Source: Zerene cesonia (lineage: Eukaryota > Arthropoda > Insecta > Lepidoptera > Pieridae). Taken from it: a stretch of 64,000 nucleotides of DNA. The first letter of the stretch is position 1. Each line of letters opens with the position of its first letter. A program made the translations under genes and the position numbers. A model generated the notes under the pieces. It was not told where the DNA came from. It did no database searches and saw only the letters and a list, made by a program, of their open reading frames with translations. Below, one piece after another: positions 47,208-60,135 of this stretch. Location of the stretch: NCBI RefSeq assembly GCF_012273895.1, contig NC_052115.1, positions 1,488,001-1,552,000 of the forward strand. Direction: 5' to 3'.

Positions 47208-47546
47208 ATGAGTAAGGTCTATTTAATTAAACATTCAACAACAATCGCCCAGTTTAAATACATAATTATTCAAATAAATAGAAACTTTCGCACTCATCCT
47301 GACCTCACCAAGTTGCAACTGTGTCAAAATAATTTCAAAACAGCCCTCAATGAAGTTTGGCCAACTCCGGAATATTTCGAGCGTCTAATTTTCAAACAAA
47401 ACATCTTTAACAAATCCACGACTTATCTATCCATTGCTGACTTAGTAAAGAGACTTGTGCCGATGAGAATGTACTGGGTACAGTGGAACGAATTGCGATG
47501 CAAAATTAAGTGGGGCTCATGGTGGACGTGCAATTTGCAATCCTAA
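47208..47546 (+). CDS. Unrecognised 112-codon ORF, doubtful
   Basis: The ORF runs ATG to TAA. Its middle (FRTHPDLTKLQLCQNNFKTA and on to IADLVKRLV) has a more coding-like base use than its AT-rich surroundings, with several C-ending codons. I recognise no domain. It could be an exon remnant of a host gene or of a transposon. No splice sites, promoter or polyadenylation signal tie it to neighbours. The C-terminal part, rich in Trp, may be read-through of intron or junk. Confidence 0.18.
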   Translation: MSKVYLIKHSTTIAQFKYIIIQINRNFRTHPDLTKLQLCQNNFKTALNEVWPTPEYFERLIFKQNIFNKSTTYLSIADLVKRLVPMRMYWVQWNELRCKIKWGSWWTCNLQS

Positions 47547-48029
47547 CGCAGTAATCATAGAGCTCATTCTCCGCTAACAGCCACCGCTTTAGATGGCAGT
47601 AATTCTCAGTTCGCCGAGCAAAAAGACCTTTAAAAACTGAGACTGGAATCTAAAATTACAGACAGTGCTTAACAATTTGCGAGTGACAACGAAACTGATT
47701 TTAACGACGATTTTCTGAAATACCGAATAAAACACTTCACACTTATAAGAATGTTTGCCATTTGTAAAGTTAAACTTTTTTTGGTTAAGGTTTGATTTGA
47801 ATATTTATTTTTGCTTTTGAATATTACCTTGCTAATAATGGGCAATAAAGTAGAGGTTCCCAATTCGACGGCATTTTATTTTTGGCTTTGTCAAAACTCT
47901 GGACTGGGTAAATCAGATTTTTTGTTTTTTTTTTTTTTTAAATAGGATATTGCCTTTGTCTTATTCTGACATTTTGAAGGTTTAGTTGTTTGTTAACAAT
48001 AATTACGTTTTCTGTATAGATCTGCTGTT

Positions 48030-48068
48030 GTTTTTTTAATGTCATAGCCAGCAACTGAGCTTCCTCTG
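48030..48068 (-). repeat. Metulj-like SINE 3' fragment
   Basis: A T run followed by AATGTCATAGCCAGCAACTG and AGCTTCC equals the last 40 bases of subfamily B. Confidence 0.6.
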
Positions 48069-48527
48069 GTATTTTTGTATTTTTATATTTACTGATCATT
48101 TTCGTTAATTGGTTTCATCTGCCACTAGAAAATTCCATATAGTTAAAACTATCAACTCATCTAATTCTGTTCCACCATTCTCGATAAGTAAACTTAGCAG
48201 TGACTTCATGTTCAAAAGCAAACAAAACTGTGGAAGACGTTTTAAAATTGAATTCAGACGGAAGTTTAAAAGTAACATTGAAATTAATCACAACTGTTAG
48301 TTAGATTTAAGATAGATTCAGAGCTAAGTCTAGACCGGGCCGAGTAAGTTAGTGCTAACCGTGGCATGAAATCCCCTGTTATCTGTAGGGATACCATGGT
48401 CTTTGCATAAATGGAAAAATCCTAATAAATATTTATAAATACCTCTTTGGATTTTTGTTAGTCATTTTTATTATGTGTCTTGAAAAAGACTCACTTTACT
48501 TTAATGTAATACTTAACTGGTGTGTTA

Positions 48528-48834
48528 TTTTTTTGTGTCATAGCGGGCAACTGAGCTCGTGGTTTTCGTGATGGTAAACGATCACCGCCGCCGCACCACA
48601 TTCGCAGGGGCAGTGCCTGTGCAAATGCACTGTCCGCTTTTTAGGGGGAAAGGGATAAAGAAATGATAAACGATTGGAAAGAAGGAGTGGACTAGGAAGG
48701 GTGAGGGAAAGAAAACGCGGCTCCGGCTCCCCCACTTATCGAGCGAAACACAGTAGCATGCGGATCTTATGTGGGGTGTGGTACTTCCCCGTTGCGAGCT
48801 AGCCCAATTCGTGCTGTAGCTCGACTTCCCCATA
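48528..48834 (-). mobile_element. Metulj-like SINE subfamily B, near full length
   Basis: The 3' block (GTGTCATAGCGGGCAACTGA) follows a T run. The stem, with arms GCAGGGGCAGTGCCTGTGC, the body, GGGGTGTGGTACTTCCCC and a head with a small deletion follow. Its head is duplicated across the following gap, which is an assembly artefact. Confidence 0.82.
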
Positions 48835-48842
48835 TAAATGTG

Positions 48843-49842
48843 NNNNNNNNNNNNNNNNNNNNNNNNNNNNNNNNNNNNNNNNNNNNNNNNNNNNNNNNNN
48901 NNNNNNNNNNNNNNNNNNNNNNNNNNNNNNNNNNNNNNNNNNNNNNNNNNNNNNNNNNNNNNNNNNNNNNNNNNNNNNNNNNNNNNNNNNNNNNNNNNNN
49001 NNNNNNNNNNNNNNNNNNNNNNNNNNNNNNNNNNNNNNNNNNNNNNNNNNNNNNNNNNNNNNNNNNNNNNNNNNNNNNNNNNNNNNNNNNNNNNNNNNNN
49101 NNNNNNNNNNNNNNNNNNNNNNNNNNNNNNNNNNNNNNNNNNNNNNNNNNNNNNNNNNNNNNNNNNNNNNNNNNNNNNNNNNNNNNNNNNNNNNNNNNNN
49201 NNNNNNNNNNNNNNNNNNNNNNNNNNNNNNNNNNNNNNNNNNNNNNNNNNNNNNNNNNNNNNNNNNNNNNNNNNNNNNNNNNNNNNNNNNNNNNNNNNNN
49301 NNNNNNNNNNNNNNNNNNNNNNNNNNNNNNNNNNNNNNNNNNNNNNNNNNNNNNNNNNNNNNNNNNNNNNNNNNNNNNNNNNNNNNNNNNNNNNNNNNNN
49401 NNNNNNNNNNNNNNNNNNNNNNNNNNNNNNNNNNNNNNNNNNNNNNNNNNNNNNNNNNNNNNNNNNNNNNNNNNNNNNNNNNNNNNNNNNNNNNNNNNNN
49501 NNNNNNNNNNNNNNNNNNNNNNNNNNNNNNNNNNNNNNNNNNNNNNNNNNNNNNNNNNNNNNNNNNNNNNNNNNNNNNNNNNNNNNNNNNNNNNNNNNNN
49601 NNNNNNNNNNNNNNNNNNNNNNNNNNNNNNNNNNNNNNNNNNNNNNNNNNNNNNNNNNNNNNNNNNNNNNNNNNNNNNNNNNNNNNNNNNNNNNNNNNNN
49701 NNNNNNNNNNNNNNNNNNNNNNNNNNNNNNNNNNNNNNNNNNNNNNNNNNNNNNNNNNNNNNNNNNNNNNNNNNNNNNNNNNNNNNNNNNNNNNNNNNNN
49801 NNNNNNNNNNNNNNNNNNNNNNNNNNNNNNNNNNNNNNNNNN
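48843..49842. other. Assembly gap, exactly 1000 N, probably false
   Basis: The 77 bases before the gap (48766-48842) are identical to the 77 bases after it (49843-49919), so the two contigs overlap and the real distance is probably zero. Confidence 0.95.
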
Positions 49843-50291
49843 CTTATGTGGGGTGTGGTACTTCCCCGTTGCGAGCTAGCCCAATTCGTGCTGTAGCTCG
49901 ACTTCCCCATATAAATGTGTCTTAGTGTCAATAGTATATACATATATATATAGTGTGTATAGAACTAGAATCAGATTATAGAAGTTTTATATTGTTGTAT
50001 TAGTGTTCAAAACTTTCTTTTACAAATAAACAAATAAATAAACAAAAAAGAAAAGTAAGGTGCATTACCTGGATGAAAAGATCCCTTTTCAATTAAAATA
50101 AAGGTCCCACTACAATCGAAGATAGCAAAGCTCAAGTTTTAATTGAAAACCGCTTGGATGCGACTGTGAAATTTTATAGACCATTGTGCTTAGTGTTATC
50201 TTGCAGAGTTGCAAGTGTTTCGGAATTGTCAGCTAACCTGCAGCGACTGAGTTTATATCATCACTGGCTTTCCACCTAGGCAACGTCTTGA

Positions 50292-50390
50292 TTTTTTTAT
50301 GTCATAGTCGGCAATGGAGCTGGTTTCAGAAGCGCTACAACCGCCCATGAACATTTGGAGAGGCTTAAGGTCAAATTACAGACTCCGTGG
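50292..50390 (-). mobile_element. Metulj-like SINE subfamily A, 3' fragment
   Basis: A T run and ATGTCATAGTCGGCAATGGA are followed by CCGCCCATGAACATTTGGAG and the first stem arm; it ends near AGACTCCG. Confidence 0.72.
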
Positions 50391-51593
50391 GGTTTCAACC
50401 GATTGGTGTGATTTTATTTCAATAGTAACCATTTGGTCCCATTTTAGAGTCTGGAGTGAAGTAGTTAAGAATTATGTGTATATCTTTAAAAAAGAGTGAA
50501 AGAAAGTATCGATTTCTTTACACTATCATAGAAACTTTTCAAATGAAATAGTACTATAAATATTACATAAATGTTTCACACCAATGAAAGGTCCAGATAT
50601 TGCGTTTTTGTATAACAAATCTCATACCTTTAATATCAAGTAATTGCAAACAAGATAATAAATAGGTAAGTGGCTTAGGATAGCGATTAAAGGGACCCTC
50701 AATAATCTGGTCTGAATATAAATTTGTTTTAAACGCATACTTAATGTATTCAAATGGGAGTAATCTATTATTATTCGGCACTTTTGATGTTTAAAAGAGC
50801 TATTTTCGAAACTAATAAGAGCCGATTATAAGGCGTTGTTACGAGACGTCTAAAGCGTCTCTATTGAATTATGTATCTATATTGGACTTAATAAGTTCTA
50901 TGAAAAAACGTTGAATAAAAATATCAATATACTGGATGTAACTAATTTATATTAATTTCGTGCTGGCTATTGATATTATATGTTAAATATTCAATAAATG
51001 TTCAATTATTCACATATTCTATAACCCACACTTGGCCAGCGTGGTGAAATATGGCTTGAACGTACATAGCATCAGACAAAAAACATTATATAGGTTGATG
51101 ATGATGAATATCATATTCATATATTTCAATGCAGTCCCATTAATCTACAAACATTCACCACGCAAATATATCTTAATAATTTATTTGAATCGAAATCGGT
51201 TTATGCTGAGTATTACGATGATTAATTCTACAAATACAATCCCGATTCAACGTTCAGAAACTGTATTCCGAAGAAAAACAATGTAATTAAACGTTTTCCT
51301 TGTTCAATAAAGCGTCCATGCCTCGAGGTGCAGAATTTAAAGTTTATCGAGTGGCATTTCCACACAGCGATGCAACGATCGTCGATTATTTTAATAACAG
51401 CTTGTAAGTGGTATTCATTTCATAATTATAACGAGCATTAATTAACAATATTTATTCTCGTTGATTTTATAGTGTTTCTGTTTTTGTTATATGAGTTTTA
51501 TCTGTTGTTTGTATTGATGTTCTTATATTACATACCTTTGTTGTATATATATTGTATTTCACTATTTCTTAACATGTTTTATTTTTTATTTGT
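50391..51593. other. Intergenic, nothing recognised
   Basis: AT-rich, with stops in all frames at short intervals. Confidence 0.4.
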
Positions 51594-51944
51594 GTGAGTG
51601 TCGAGCAAACTTCGGCACGAATTGGGCTAGCTCGCACCGGGGAAACACCACACCCCTACAGAAACCAGAGTGGAATAATAGCATGCTATTTATTGTGTTT
51701 CGTACGTAGTGGGGGAGCCGGAAGCCCATTTCCTTTTTCTCACTCTTCCCAGTTCCTATTCCTTCTTTCTAGCCACCAATCCTTATCCTTCTTTATCCCT
51801 TATCATTATCCCTTATCTTTATCCCTTACCCCTTAAAAGTAGGCAGCGCATTCGCAAAGGTTTGAGCCTCTCCGAATATTCATGGGCGGTGGTTTCACCT
51901 TCAGTCGAACAACCAGCTCAGTTGCCCGGTATGACATAAAAAAA
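51594..51944 (+). mobile_element. Metulj-like SINE subfamily B, full length
   Basis: It has the head (GAGTGTCGAGCAAACTTCGG), CACCGGGGAAACACCACACC, and a body enlarged by repeated CTTTATCCCTTATC units. A stem with mismatches and the 3' block CAGTTGCCCGGTATGACATA with a 7-base A tail follow. Confidence 0.84.
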
Positions 51945-52560
51945 CAATGTAATATGTGTATTAATATTCAAATAATTGTGGGTAAATAATTCTGAGGCCC
52001 GCTTTGTGTAGTATCTCTCTCATATGGTTATAATTTTAGTGTACAGAGTCGCAGAGTAGTGGAATAATCTATATTTGTGTTCAGTAGAATATTTCAGCAC
52101 CAAAACGTATTATCAGTTCCTTACTAATTAATTATTCACGATTGGGAGGAGATGATCGGAAGGCTAATTGGTATTTATATTTTGTTATAATTTTTTTTTA
52201 TCTTCTTGTTGGGCTACAATAATGTTTTTGTTGTTTTAATATGAATAATACTGAAAAACAATATTTTTGATTTATGCGGATTTTTAGTGAAAGGATCATT
52301 TCTTGATTATTGATTCCGATAACTAGAACCTCGTTGGATAATTGTATATTTAATCAAATTTGTAACGCTTATTCAAAAACACATTAAAAAAACATCATAA
52401 ACTGTGAGCTGAGGTCGGTTGTAAAGAGCAATATGTCCATGCCTTTACAATTTCCTGCATTGCAAACTTGAATCGGGAAGTTTTAATTAAAATCATGACG
52501 ATTGGATACATTTTTAGTTATCCATAAATAGCTGATTATTTCAATGAAACACTTGCGTAC

Positions 52561-52818
52561 GACGTAAGACCTTTGCAGATTTTTATGAGCGGAGGTAGCG
52601 TTTACCATCAGGCGACCCACCAGCTCCTTTTTATCATCGTCGGCAATGGAGCTGATGGTTCACTTGATGGTCAGAGCTACCACCGCCCATGAACGTTAGA
52701 AGTGGTGAAAGGTCGATTGCAGACTTTTGCAAATGGATTGCCGACTGTAAATTGGAAAGGTATTATAGTATTATTAGGAAGGAAACGATTGGGAAGGGTA
52801 GTGAAATGGATAGAGGCC
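52561..52818. mobile_element. Two Metulj-like SINE pieces tail to tail
   Basis: Positions 52561-52627 are the plus-strand 3' part (TTTACCATCAGGCGACCCAC, CAGCTCC). From about 52636 a minus-strand subfamily A copy begins with its 3' block (CGTCGGCAATGGAGCTGATG) and runs to GAGGCCTCC. The two copies face each other with almost no spacer. Confidence 0.72.
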
Positions 52819-52928
52819 TCCTCTACTATTACATAAATAAAAACCCCAACAGACATATTCGGTTCCAAACACAGCAAATAGACTTATCAATCCTTTCATT
52901 CACCAAACAATATTAAACATACCATAAG

Positions 52929-55465
52929 CATAATAAAATAGAATATTCGATAAGAAGTATGACGCAATATCAAATCTTATTCGTGTTTCGTAGACGTTAA
53001 CGCTCGTGTTGTATGAAGTCGGGATTTCACACGAGATTGAAGTGAAGGCGTGTGACGTGGATGTATGGCGGATGGAAGCGATAGCTGTTATGTATTTAGA
53101 CCTCATTCCATATTTATATAACACAATCTTGATATGCAATAATTCCTGCTCTGTAACCAACAACGTAACATTAATCCTTCTGGGAGCGAATAAAAAATGC
53201 ATTCATAATCAATGTAAAGGTTGGTTTTATGTGACAAGAAAAGAATTATATCACCGAAATTATAAACAAACAGTAGTTTGTTAGACTTTGACATTCCTTT
53301 ATACTATTACAATTGACGTGTATTGTAAGGTATATAATCATTCGGTAAATTTATATAATGAAACCTACCTAACCTAACTAACTACTAACCTACAAACTTA
53401 AACTACTTCCCCTTTTTGCTAATAGTGCTACAAAACTGTATAAAACACAAAACAAATAAGCATCAGGTATATAATCACGATAAGTAAAGGAAAATCAAAA
53501 ATTCCGTGAATTGTTCGTGAAAATGACTCAAATGTACACTTAGAGAGACAAGCATAATACCGTTTGTATTTTTAATATCTGAATGGATATGCTAAGAGCC
53601 GAGACTAATGGAAATTCAGAATAGAATTGAATATGGCAAATGGCTCATACTGAATAATTTAGTTTAAGCAATCATACTAACAAATTACATTTGTTAGATT
53701 GAAATTATCTGAGCGTTTTTGTTTATATCAGGTAATTGTCAAGAACCAACTATTAGAACAACAACCAATAATAATTATTGAAAAAAAAAACACGTTCAGT
53801 AAATTATATCTATACAAAACAAACGACCATAAGAAAGAATATAGGCCATTCCGTCCTTGTTTATTCGCTTCCATATCCTCTTATCGTGATAATAAAGAAT
53901 TTCACAATTTCATTTTATTTACACGAGAATACAAGTATTCTGGTCTTATCTAGAACATATCCATGGAACATATATAAAAGTCTGAAGATGTAATAAGATG
54001 CGCTGTGCACTAAAGCAACTATTTCTTTGAGATAGTCCGACAATGCCATACAGAGATCTATAGATTAGAGATATTAAATTGAGAGCACTAGTGATATTGC
54101 GAAATTTCGACCTTAAAACAAACAGCATTCAGTCGAAAATTGCGGCACAGGCGCACTGAGAGATTACTAGGAATTGTTAAGTCAGACTAGCTCCTTACCT
54201 ATTTCTCTCACATGAAAGCACATGAATGATAAATCATAAAACACGTGATAAAAAAGTATTTTAAAGTCGGATCATAAATCTTTACAACAAAAATGACCTC
54301 TTACATTCCTGGGGAGCGAGGTACCACTACAACATCGAAATGGGATAAATTGATTGATCAATTTCCTATCGAAGATCTACGTGACTAAACCTAACTAAGC
54401 CAAAAAATAAATTTAGGACGTCTAAATTAAAAACAAACGTATTACCTATGCCTTAACAGTTTTCTTTTTCAGGTATTTCGTAGAAAGTCTATAATCTTGA
54501 AATTAAAAAGAAGGCAATAAAAAGGAAAGGTCCTTTACCATTATTCAAACACATACAAAAAAATTGAGGAACATTTTAAAATATTATATAATAAAATGAA
54601 AATATATGCAGAACAAATCCCATAAGAAAAACAATAAAATTTCAGTGCTCTCAAGGTAATAATACTAAAATGGATGCAGAGTCAATAATCGTTAGTCGGT
54701 TGTGCACCTAAAATAAAGATTCAAGCAAATATAGCAATAATTTCTAAACCTAAAGAACAGATATTGTTCTAGAAGCTCCGAGAGTTTCTCGTAAGAACGC
54801 TAAAAACACAAAAATCATGAGAACATTATTACCACAGCCACTCATTAATATTAAAATAGTTATATACAAGCTATATATAAAAAGTAAACAGAATTGTTGT
54901 GCCTTGTTAAGGTGAGGGCAAAAATTTAAAGAACAAGCCAACCAGACCACTGTTACTTAATCTCTGACTTTCGGTTAAGCTCCACTCGACCAGAATATAT
55001 TATCAAGCAACGTGGAGTGTCAGGGATCAACATAAACTGGTTCTCGTTCACAATACGGCAAAAGATAAAAGGAATTTAATTAATGTAAAATTCCTTAGCG
55101 AAATTGTAGCTTGAGCAAAATATATTCGCGTTTATTTCTAGGTGTTTGAGTTAATAAATATGCTGGGAATTGGGTATTAATTATTTGATTATGAATTTAA
55201 TTTTTACGGACGTATAACATCGAATGTTTTGTAATAGTTTTCCAGAAAAATGACAAAACTGACTAATATTTTGGCAGACTGATGATATTTAATTTAAATA
55301 GGCTACATTTCCAGGCTCTTTTTAAACCTATTTCACGACCCAGTATCTCAGAACACTATATAATATTCTTATTCAACATTTTAAATAATATGAAAGTTCG
55401 CGATATATTAGCAAGTATTGTACCTGTTTATATTGCAACGAGGTAAATTATGTATTTTATTTATT
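52929..55465. other. Intergenic, nothing recognised
   Basis: AT-rich. Overlapping frames of 60-100 codons on both strands at 52900-53300 lack any domain and look like chance. A short CCTAACCTAA-type stretch lies at about 53368. Confidence 0.4.
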
Positions 55466-55468
55466 ACT

Positions 55469-55690
55469 AGCAGTTGCAGGCAGCTTCGCCCGCGCGGTCC
55501 TAATAAATTTTCATGGTACAAACTTTCACCCCCTATTTTATTCCCTTAGGAATGGAATTTGTCAAAATCCTTTCTAAGCGAATGCCTACGCCTTTACACC
55601 TACTTGCATTCTAAATTTCAGCCTGATCCGTCCAGTGTTTTGGGCTGTGTTTTGATAGACCACTATGTCAGTCAGTCAGTTTTGAGTTTT
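55469..55690 (-). mobile_element. Dispersed repeat with Helitron-like end
   Basis: CTAGCAGTTGCAGGCAGCTT and CGCCCGCGCGGTCC lie at the left, AAATTTCAGCCTGATCCGTC in the middle and CAGTCAGTCAGTTTTGAG at the right. This is a common lepidopteran repeat type, known to me from memory. Confidence 0.5.
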
Positions 55691-56559
55691 TCATATGTAT
55701 ATATAGTTTATTTTTAATGGTATTTGTAAGCCATTTATGCACGAATGGTTAAATATTTTTCTGCTTCAAGGTTTTGAGACGACAATGTCAGATACTCGTA
55801 CTAAATTATATATGAAGCAAACACTTGGTAACTTTTTTAACGAAAATTTGGGATGAATAGTTTAAGGAGTATAGATTGATAAAAAAGATATAATTAGCTT
55901 TTTATATACTTATTCTAATAATTGCCCTGGAAAAATCTAACGTTATCTGTATATTTTAATAGTTTTCTTATGGATCTTAAAACAAAAAGAAATGTGTACT
56001 AAATGCTGGCACAATATTCTTATTTCTAGTTATTTTTTCAAATGTGTATACGCGAGCCGCTGCGCACTGGAATTTCTGTACATAGTTCACAAAGGAATTT
56101 CTCAGAGGTTTCTGGATGGACTACCTAGGTAAATATTTTGATGTTTAACTGTATAAAATCTGTTTGCAACAAAGGAAGTAGTGCAACTGTTACAATAGTA
56201 GCAGTGCTACTGCGAGGATCGGGTAGAATTAATATATAGTAGCATTTAATTTCTAGATCTAGAGGCTAGATATTTGTCTGCTAGATCTTGCTCAAACGAA
56301 TAACTTTTAATAGTTTTCAACCTTAAACAAGACCGTCTTCAAATTAACAAAAAGAGACAAAATTTAAATGGAACCGCGGGAGGCACCAGCTATCAAATAA
56401 TAAAAGTAACATCAAAGTCAATTCACCCCGTTTAAAGTTCTGAGGCTAAATAAATAAAGTAGATGGTGGCTATTGAAAATGTAAAATAAAATAAATATTA
56501 TAAAAACTACCTAACTATTAAATTAAATGTAGGTTGTGTGTAAGAATAATGTTCTACCC
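55691..56559. other. Intergenic, nothing recognised
   Basis: AT-rich, no gene seen. Confidence 0.4.
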
Positions 56560-56745
56560 TATTTTTTGTTCTACAATATTTGGTGGTCTGGGAGAGATTG
56601 CTTTTAGCTTAGCTTTAGATATAAGACCGCCTTCTGTACATAGTAAGTTACCTTTTACCTCTTATAATTGTTGATTGAATGGTGTACAATAAAGCATTTT
56701 TTATTTTATTTCATTTCATTCATTTCATTTACCTTAAAATCTATA
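56560..56745 (+). mobile_element. CR1/Zenon-like LINE 3' tail
   Basis: GGGAGAGATTGCTTTTAGCT, ATAAGACCGCCTTCTGTACA and GTACAATAAAGCATTTTTTA are followed by a TTTCATTTCATTCATTTCAT tail. It is the forward version of the tails at 22100 and 37618. Confidence 0.6.
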
Positions 56746-56759
56746 TGAAATTGAAACCT

Positions 56760-57498
56760 TAAAAACGAATGAATAAATCGCACTTAAAATCAAAAAGTTC
56801 ATATCAAAATTAATGGCGCGTAAAAACCCAATATAAGATAGCCAATAAGCTTCATACATGAGCATAAGAAAGTATAAGAAAATAGAATAACCGTTGAACA
56901 ATATTATCAGAGTTGCAATATCGAAACCAGATTGAAATCGCTCGTATGCGTTTTATTGGTATCCTTATTTAGGTATTTTATTAAAACTTAAAAGCTGTAT
57001 TATGTGAATCCAATTGTAATGAAATGTATTTTTGTTAAACAGATGGTAAATACGAAAATATTTGATTTCAAATAAACTATTCGTCTATATATAGTGTTAT
57101 TCATTATCTATATTGCCATTTGAAGAAAATTATCTGTACAATAACGAAACCGATAGAAAAATTATCTGAATATGTTTATTTTAAGTAAAGGAAAAATGAA
57201 TAGTTAATAAGTGACAAACAAAACGAAGGCGAAATCAGTTAGACACTATATATCAAACTTATTTGTTTTTAATTAATAATAAATACATACCAATCTGTAT
57301 TGGACCACTTTTATTCTTTTTGAATCCGATGTATTTCAACATACTGTAAAAATATCTTAGCAAATCTGTAAAAAGATCCAAGCAAATTATGTGCCTCATA
57401 ATATTAATCAAAATACTAAAATCTATTGTTACGATATAAAATCAATTGAGCCGTAAAATATTACAATGGAATAAACGCATTTGATGAGATATTAGTTA
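56760..57498. other. Intergenic, nothing recognised
   Basis: AT-rich, no gene seen. Confidence 0.4.
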
Positions 57499-57700
57499 CT
57501 AGCTGCGCCCCGCGGTTTCACCCGCGTAAGTCTGTGTCCCGTAGGAATATCGGGATAAAAAGTTGCCTATGTGTTATTCCAGTTATCCAGCTATCTACGT
57601 ACCACATTTAATTGCAATCGGTTATATATTTTTTACGTGAAAGAGAAACAAACATACAGATACGTCCTCTCAAACTATCGCATTTATAATATTAGTAGGA
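57499..57700 (-). mobile_element. Helitron (Lep1-like), complete ends
   Basis: CTAG preceded by A, the full hairpin CCGCGGTTTCACCCGCG, a typical body and the 5' end TTTATAATATTAGTAGGA. Confidence 0.8.
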
Positions 57701-59507
57701 CAGGATTTAAAACACACAGACACACGAATCTATAACAATAAAAATGTCTCGGCAAATGCATTTCTAAACGTATTTTTTTTTTTGTTTTTATTAAGGCACT
57801 AGGAAGGTTCTTATTAAGAGAAAATACCTACCACGGCTGAAGGCAGGTCGGGGCGCTAGCACACAATACCATGTAATAGTTCATTAATGATTTTATAATG
57901 ATTATCATATTCAAGGTCAAACTATAATTAATCACACTTTCAAATAACAGTCATGATATTCCAAGAAATTTCTTCCTTCATAGAACAAATAAACAAAAAG
58001 GTATTTAAATCACCAAGCGGCATTATACATTTTAGTATGAAAGTCATTAAGGTGCGTCTTTAACCAATAGTTTTTTGTATAGTAGAAGTTATAAAAGATG
58101 GAATTACTCGTATTATTTAAGAAAAGTTCGTGAAATTGTGAGTTTCGACGTTATGGGGGATAATGTCTGGATCTATTGAACGGATTTTAGTACTATTTCA
58201 TTGATAGAAAGCTACATTATCTGTGAGTATCATGGGCTATATTTTATTTCGTTTTCATCCCGGGTCAAGCTGGGCGAAGCCGGGATAAGTGATTATCAAA
58301 TTATGTGTACAATTAGATGTAGATGTTGTGTGTTGATAGAATGAACCAAAGAAAAGTATACAGATGCAATAGTGCATTAAATTTATTTTTTTTATCTCAA
58401 GAAGTCAATCATATTTTGTTAACTTAATGAAGTATTAAATTCTGAATATTGTTAATAATATTTTAATTATTTTATTACTAATGAAATAATATATATGTAT
58501 GTTTAGTGATTTAAATAATAATTCAGAATTCATCTTCGGTTATTATTGATTGCTCATTTTTATTCGACTGCGACAAAAGGAGGGTAAAGTTCTTCCAGCG
58601 CATGTATGTGTTCACATATACATGTATGCATGTCCATTTCTTCAACATGCCTTACAGCCCAAACCACCGAACAGATTATGACATATGAAGTGTCGTTTTA
58701 ATAATCAGAATCGAGGAAGTGATATAGGCTAAATAAATCTTTAACATGGCATCCGCACATAAAAAATGGGGTGTGTTTGTTTTTTCACCCTAGTAATATG
58801 TATATCAAATGAAAGATCGTATAAAACCGACTACAATAATAGTTAAATAATAGCAGAAGGGATTTCCGTTTCATAGTAATACATTCTTGTTTATTAAGTG
58901 GATACTGCATTTAAACATAGCAAGTGTGGCGAGATACATACATACATCTTAGACTACATCTACGCTTACTAGCAGGCGAGATGGCAGTCAAGCGCTTCCC
59001 TATCAAACAATAAAAAAAAATACATAGCGGGAAAACTGGTATTTACTGTCTTCCACATTTAATCATCAATCCTACTTATAAATGTATTTCATACACGCAT
59101 TTCCAAAATACCATGAATAACTAAACCTTCGATAAAAAATAATATCATTAAATATATTGCATTATCATACTAAATCGCTGAATCTTATAAATTAAACGGA
59201 AAGCATTAATGGTGTCGCTCGTTAGCAGGCAAAGATTATCGAAATATCTGTAATGTATTTATAACTCGGATGTATTTTATACAGAAAATACTTAGAAAGC
59301 GTGCTGAAAGGTTCCGAACGAAAGATAATATGATTTTTATAAGCTTTTACCGTAATGCTGTTGACTTGGTGGGCTGTAGTGGCAAAACATTTGAAAGAGG
59401 TTTTATATAAAGTTATTTTGTATGTTAGTTTGAGCAATTGTATAATATGGATATATTTTGTATGAAACGTTTTTCGTGAAAATTAACCGATTATATTGAG
59501 TATTCAA
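57701..59507. other. Intergenic, nothing recognised
   Basis: AT-rich. Short Helitron-like traces occur at about 58257 (TCATCCCGGGTCAAGC) and 58655 (GCCCAAACCACCGAACAGAT). No gene seen. Confidence 0.4.
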
Positions 59508-59812
59508 ATCGGTCAAGTGCGAGTCAGATTCTCAACTCAAAAGTGGTTAATAAAAAATCGCAACTGCAAAAAAAATGGTCATCCACCTAAGATATGACCT
59601 TGCACACTGTTACTTAGCCATGATTTTTTTTATTTGTTGTTATATCGGCAACAGACACATTAACTGTCTATCACGGTTCATGAGATCTGGCGACAGACGC
59701 ACGGATAGATAGACAGACGTCGAAGTCTTTGTAATAGTACCTTTGTAGTAGTATAGTTATTTCTATTATTCTGTGGTAACGCCCCGTTCTATTCAACCAA
59801 ACCTAAAAATCC
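59508..59812 (+). repeat. Dispersed repeat of unknown class
   Basis: It contains CGGTCAAGTGCGAGTCAGAT at the left, TTGTTGTTATATCGGCAACA and CTATCACGGTTCATGAGATC in the middle and GATAGATAGACAGACGTCG at the right. These blocks are familiar as one widespread lepidopteran repeat; not searched. Confidence 0.5.
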
Positions 59813-60135
59813 GAGACAGTATGGAGTTTGAATCATCTAAAGCCTTTTGTGTGTTTCATGACTCTTTTTAAGATCAACGCCCATGATCATATTATATTAT
59901 TTTATATGTAATATTATAAATAAATAAATGTCAGGTCAGGAAGTAAGTCAAGTGCATCTTTATGCGTGGTCTTGTCTCGTGTGAAAGTGACTTGAGTTAC
60001 ACACAAGCAACGAGATTTATCAAGACCTAAAAATATTCTATAATATTTAGTATACGTGTAAACTAAATATTTTAGAATAGAATAGAACAGAATAGAAAAT
60101 AGATTATTTCAAGAAACAATTTTGTATACTATATA

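Noticed and set aside
48109..48440. Possible 3' coding exon (63 codons) with an AATAAA at about 48423
   Set aside because: Residues match nothing known and AATAAA is frequent in AT-rich DNA; no acceptor or transcript evidence.
52900..53294. Overlapping frames of 63-100 codons on both strands
   Set aside because: Opposite-strand overlap, unremarkable composition and no domain suggest chance.
53360..53395. CCTAACCTAA-like stretch as an interstitial telomere repeat
   Set aside because: Only about two irregular units of the insect TTAGG motif; chance is likely.
53985..54170. Viral or endogenous retroviral sequence in the gene-poor stretches
   Set aside because: No long terminal repeats, protease, integrase or envelope-like frames were seen anywhere in the window.
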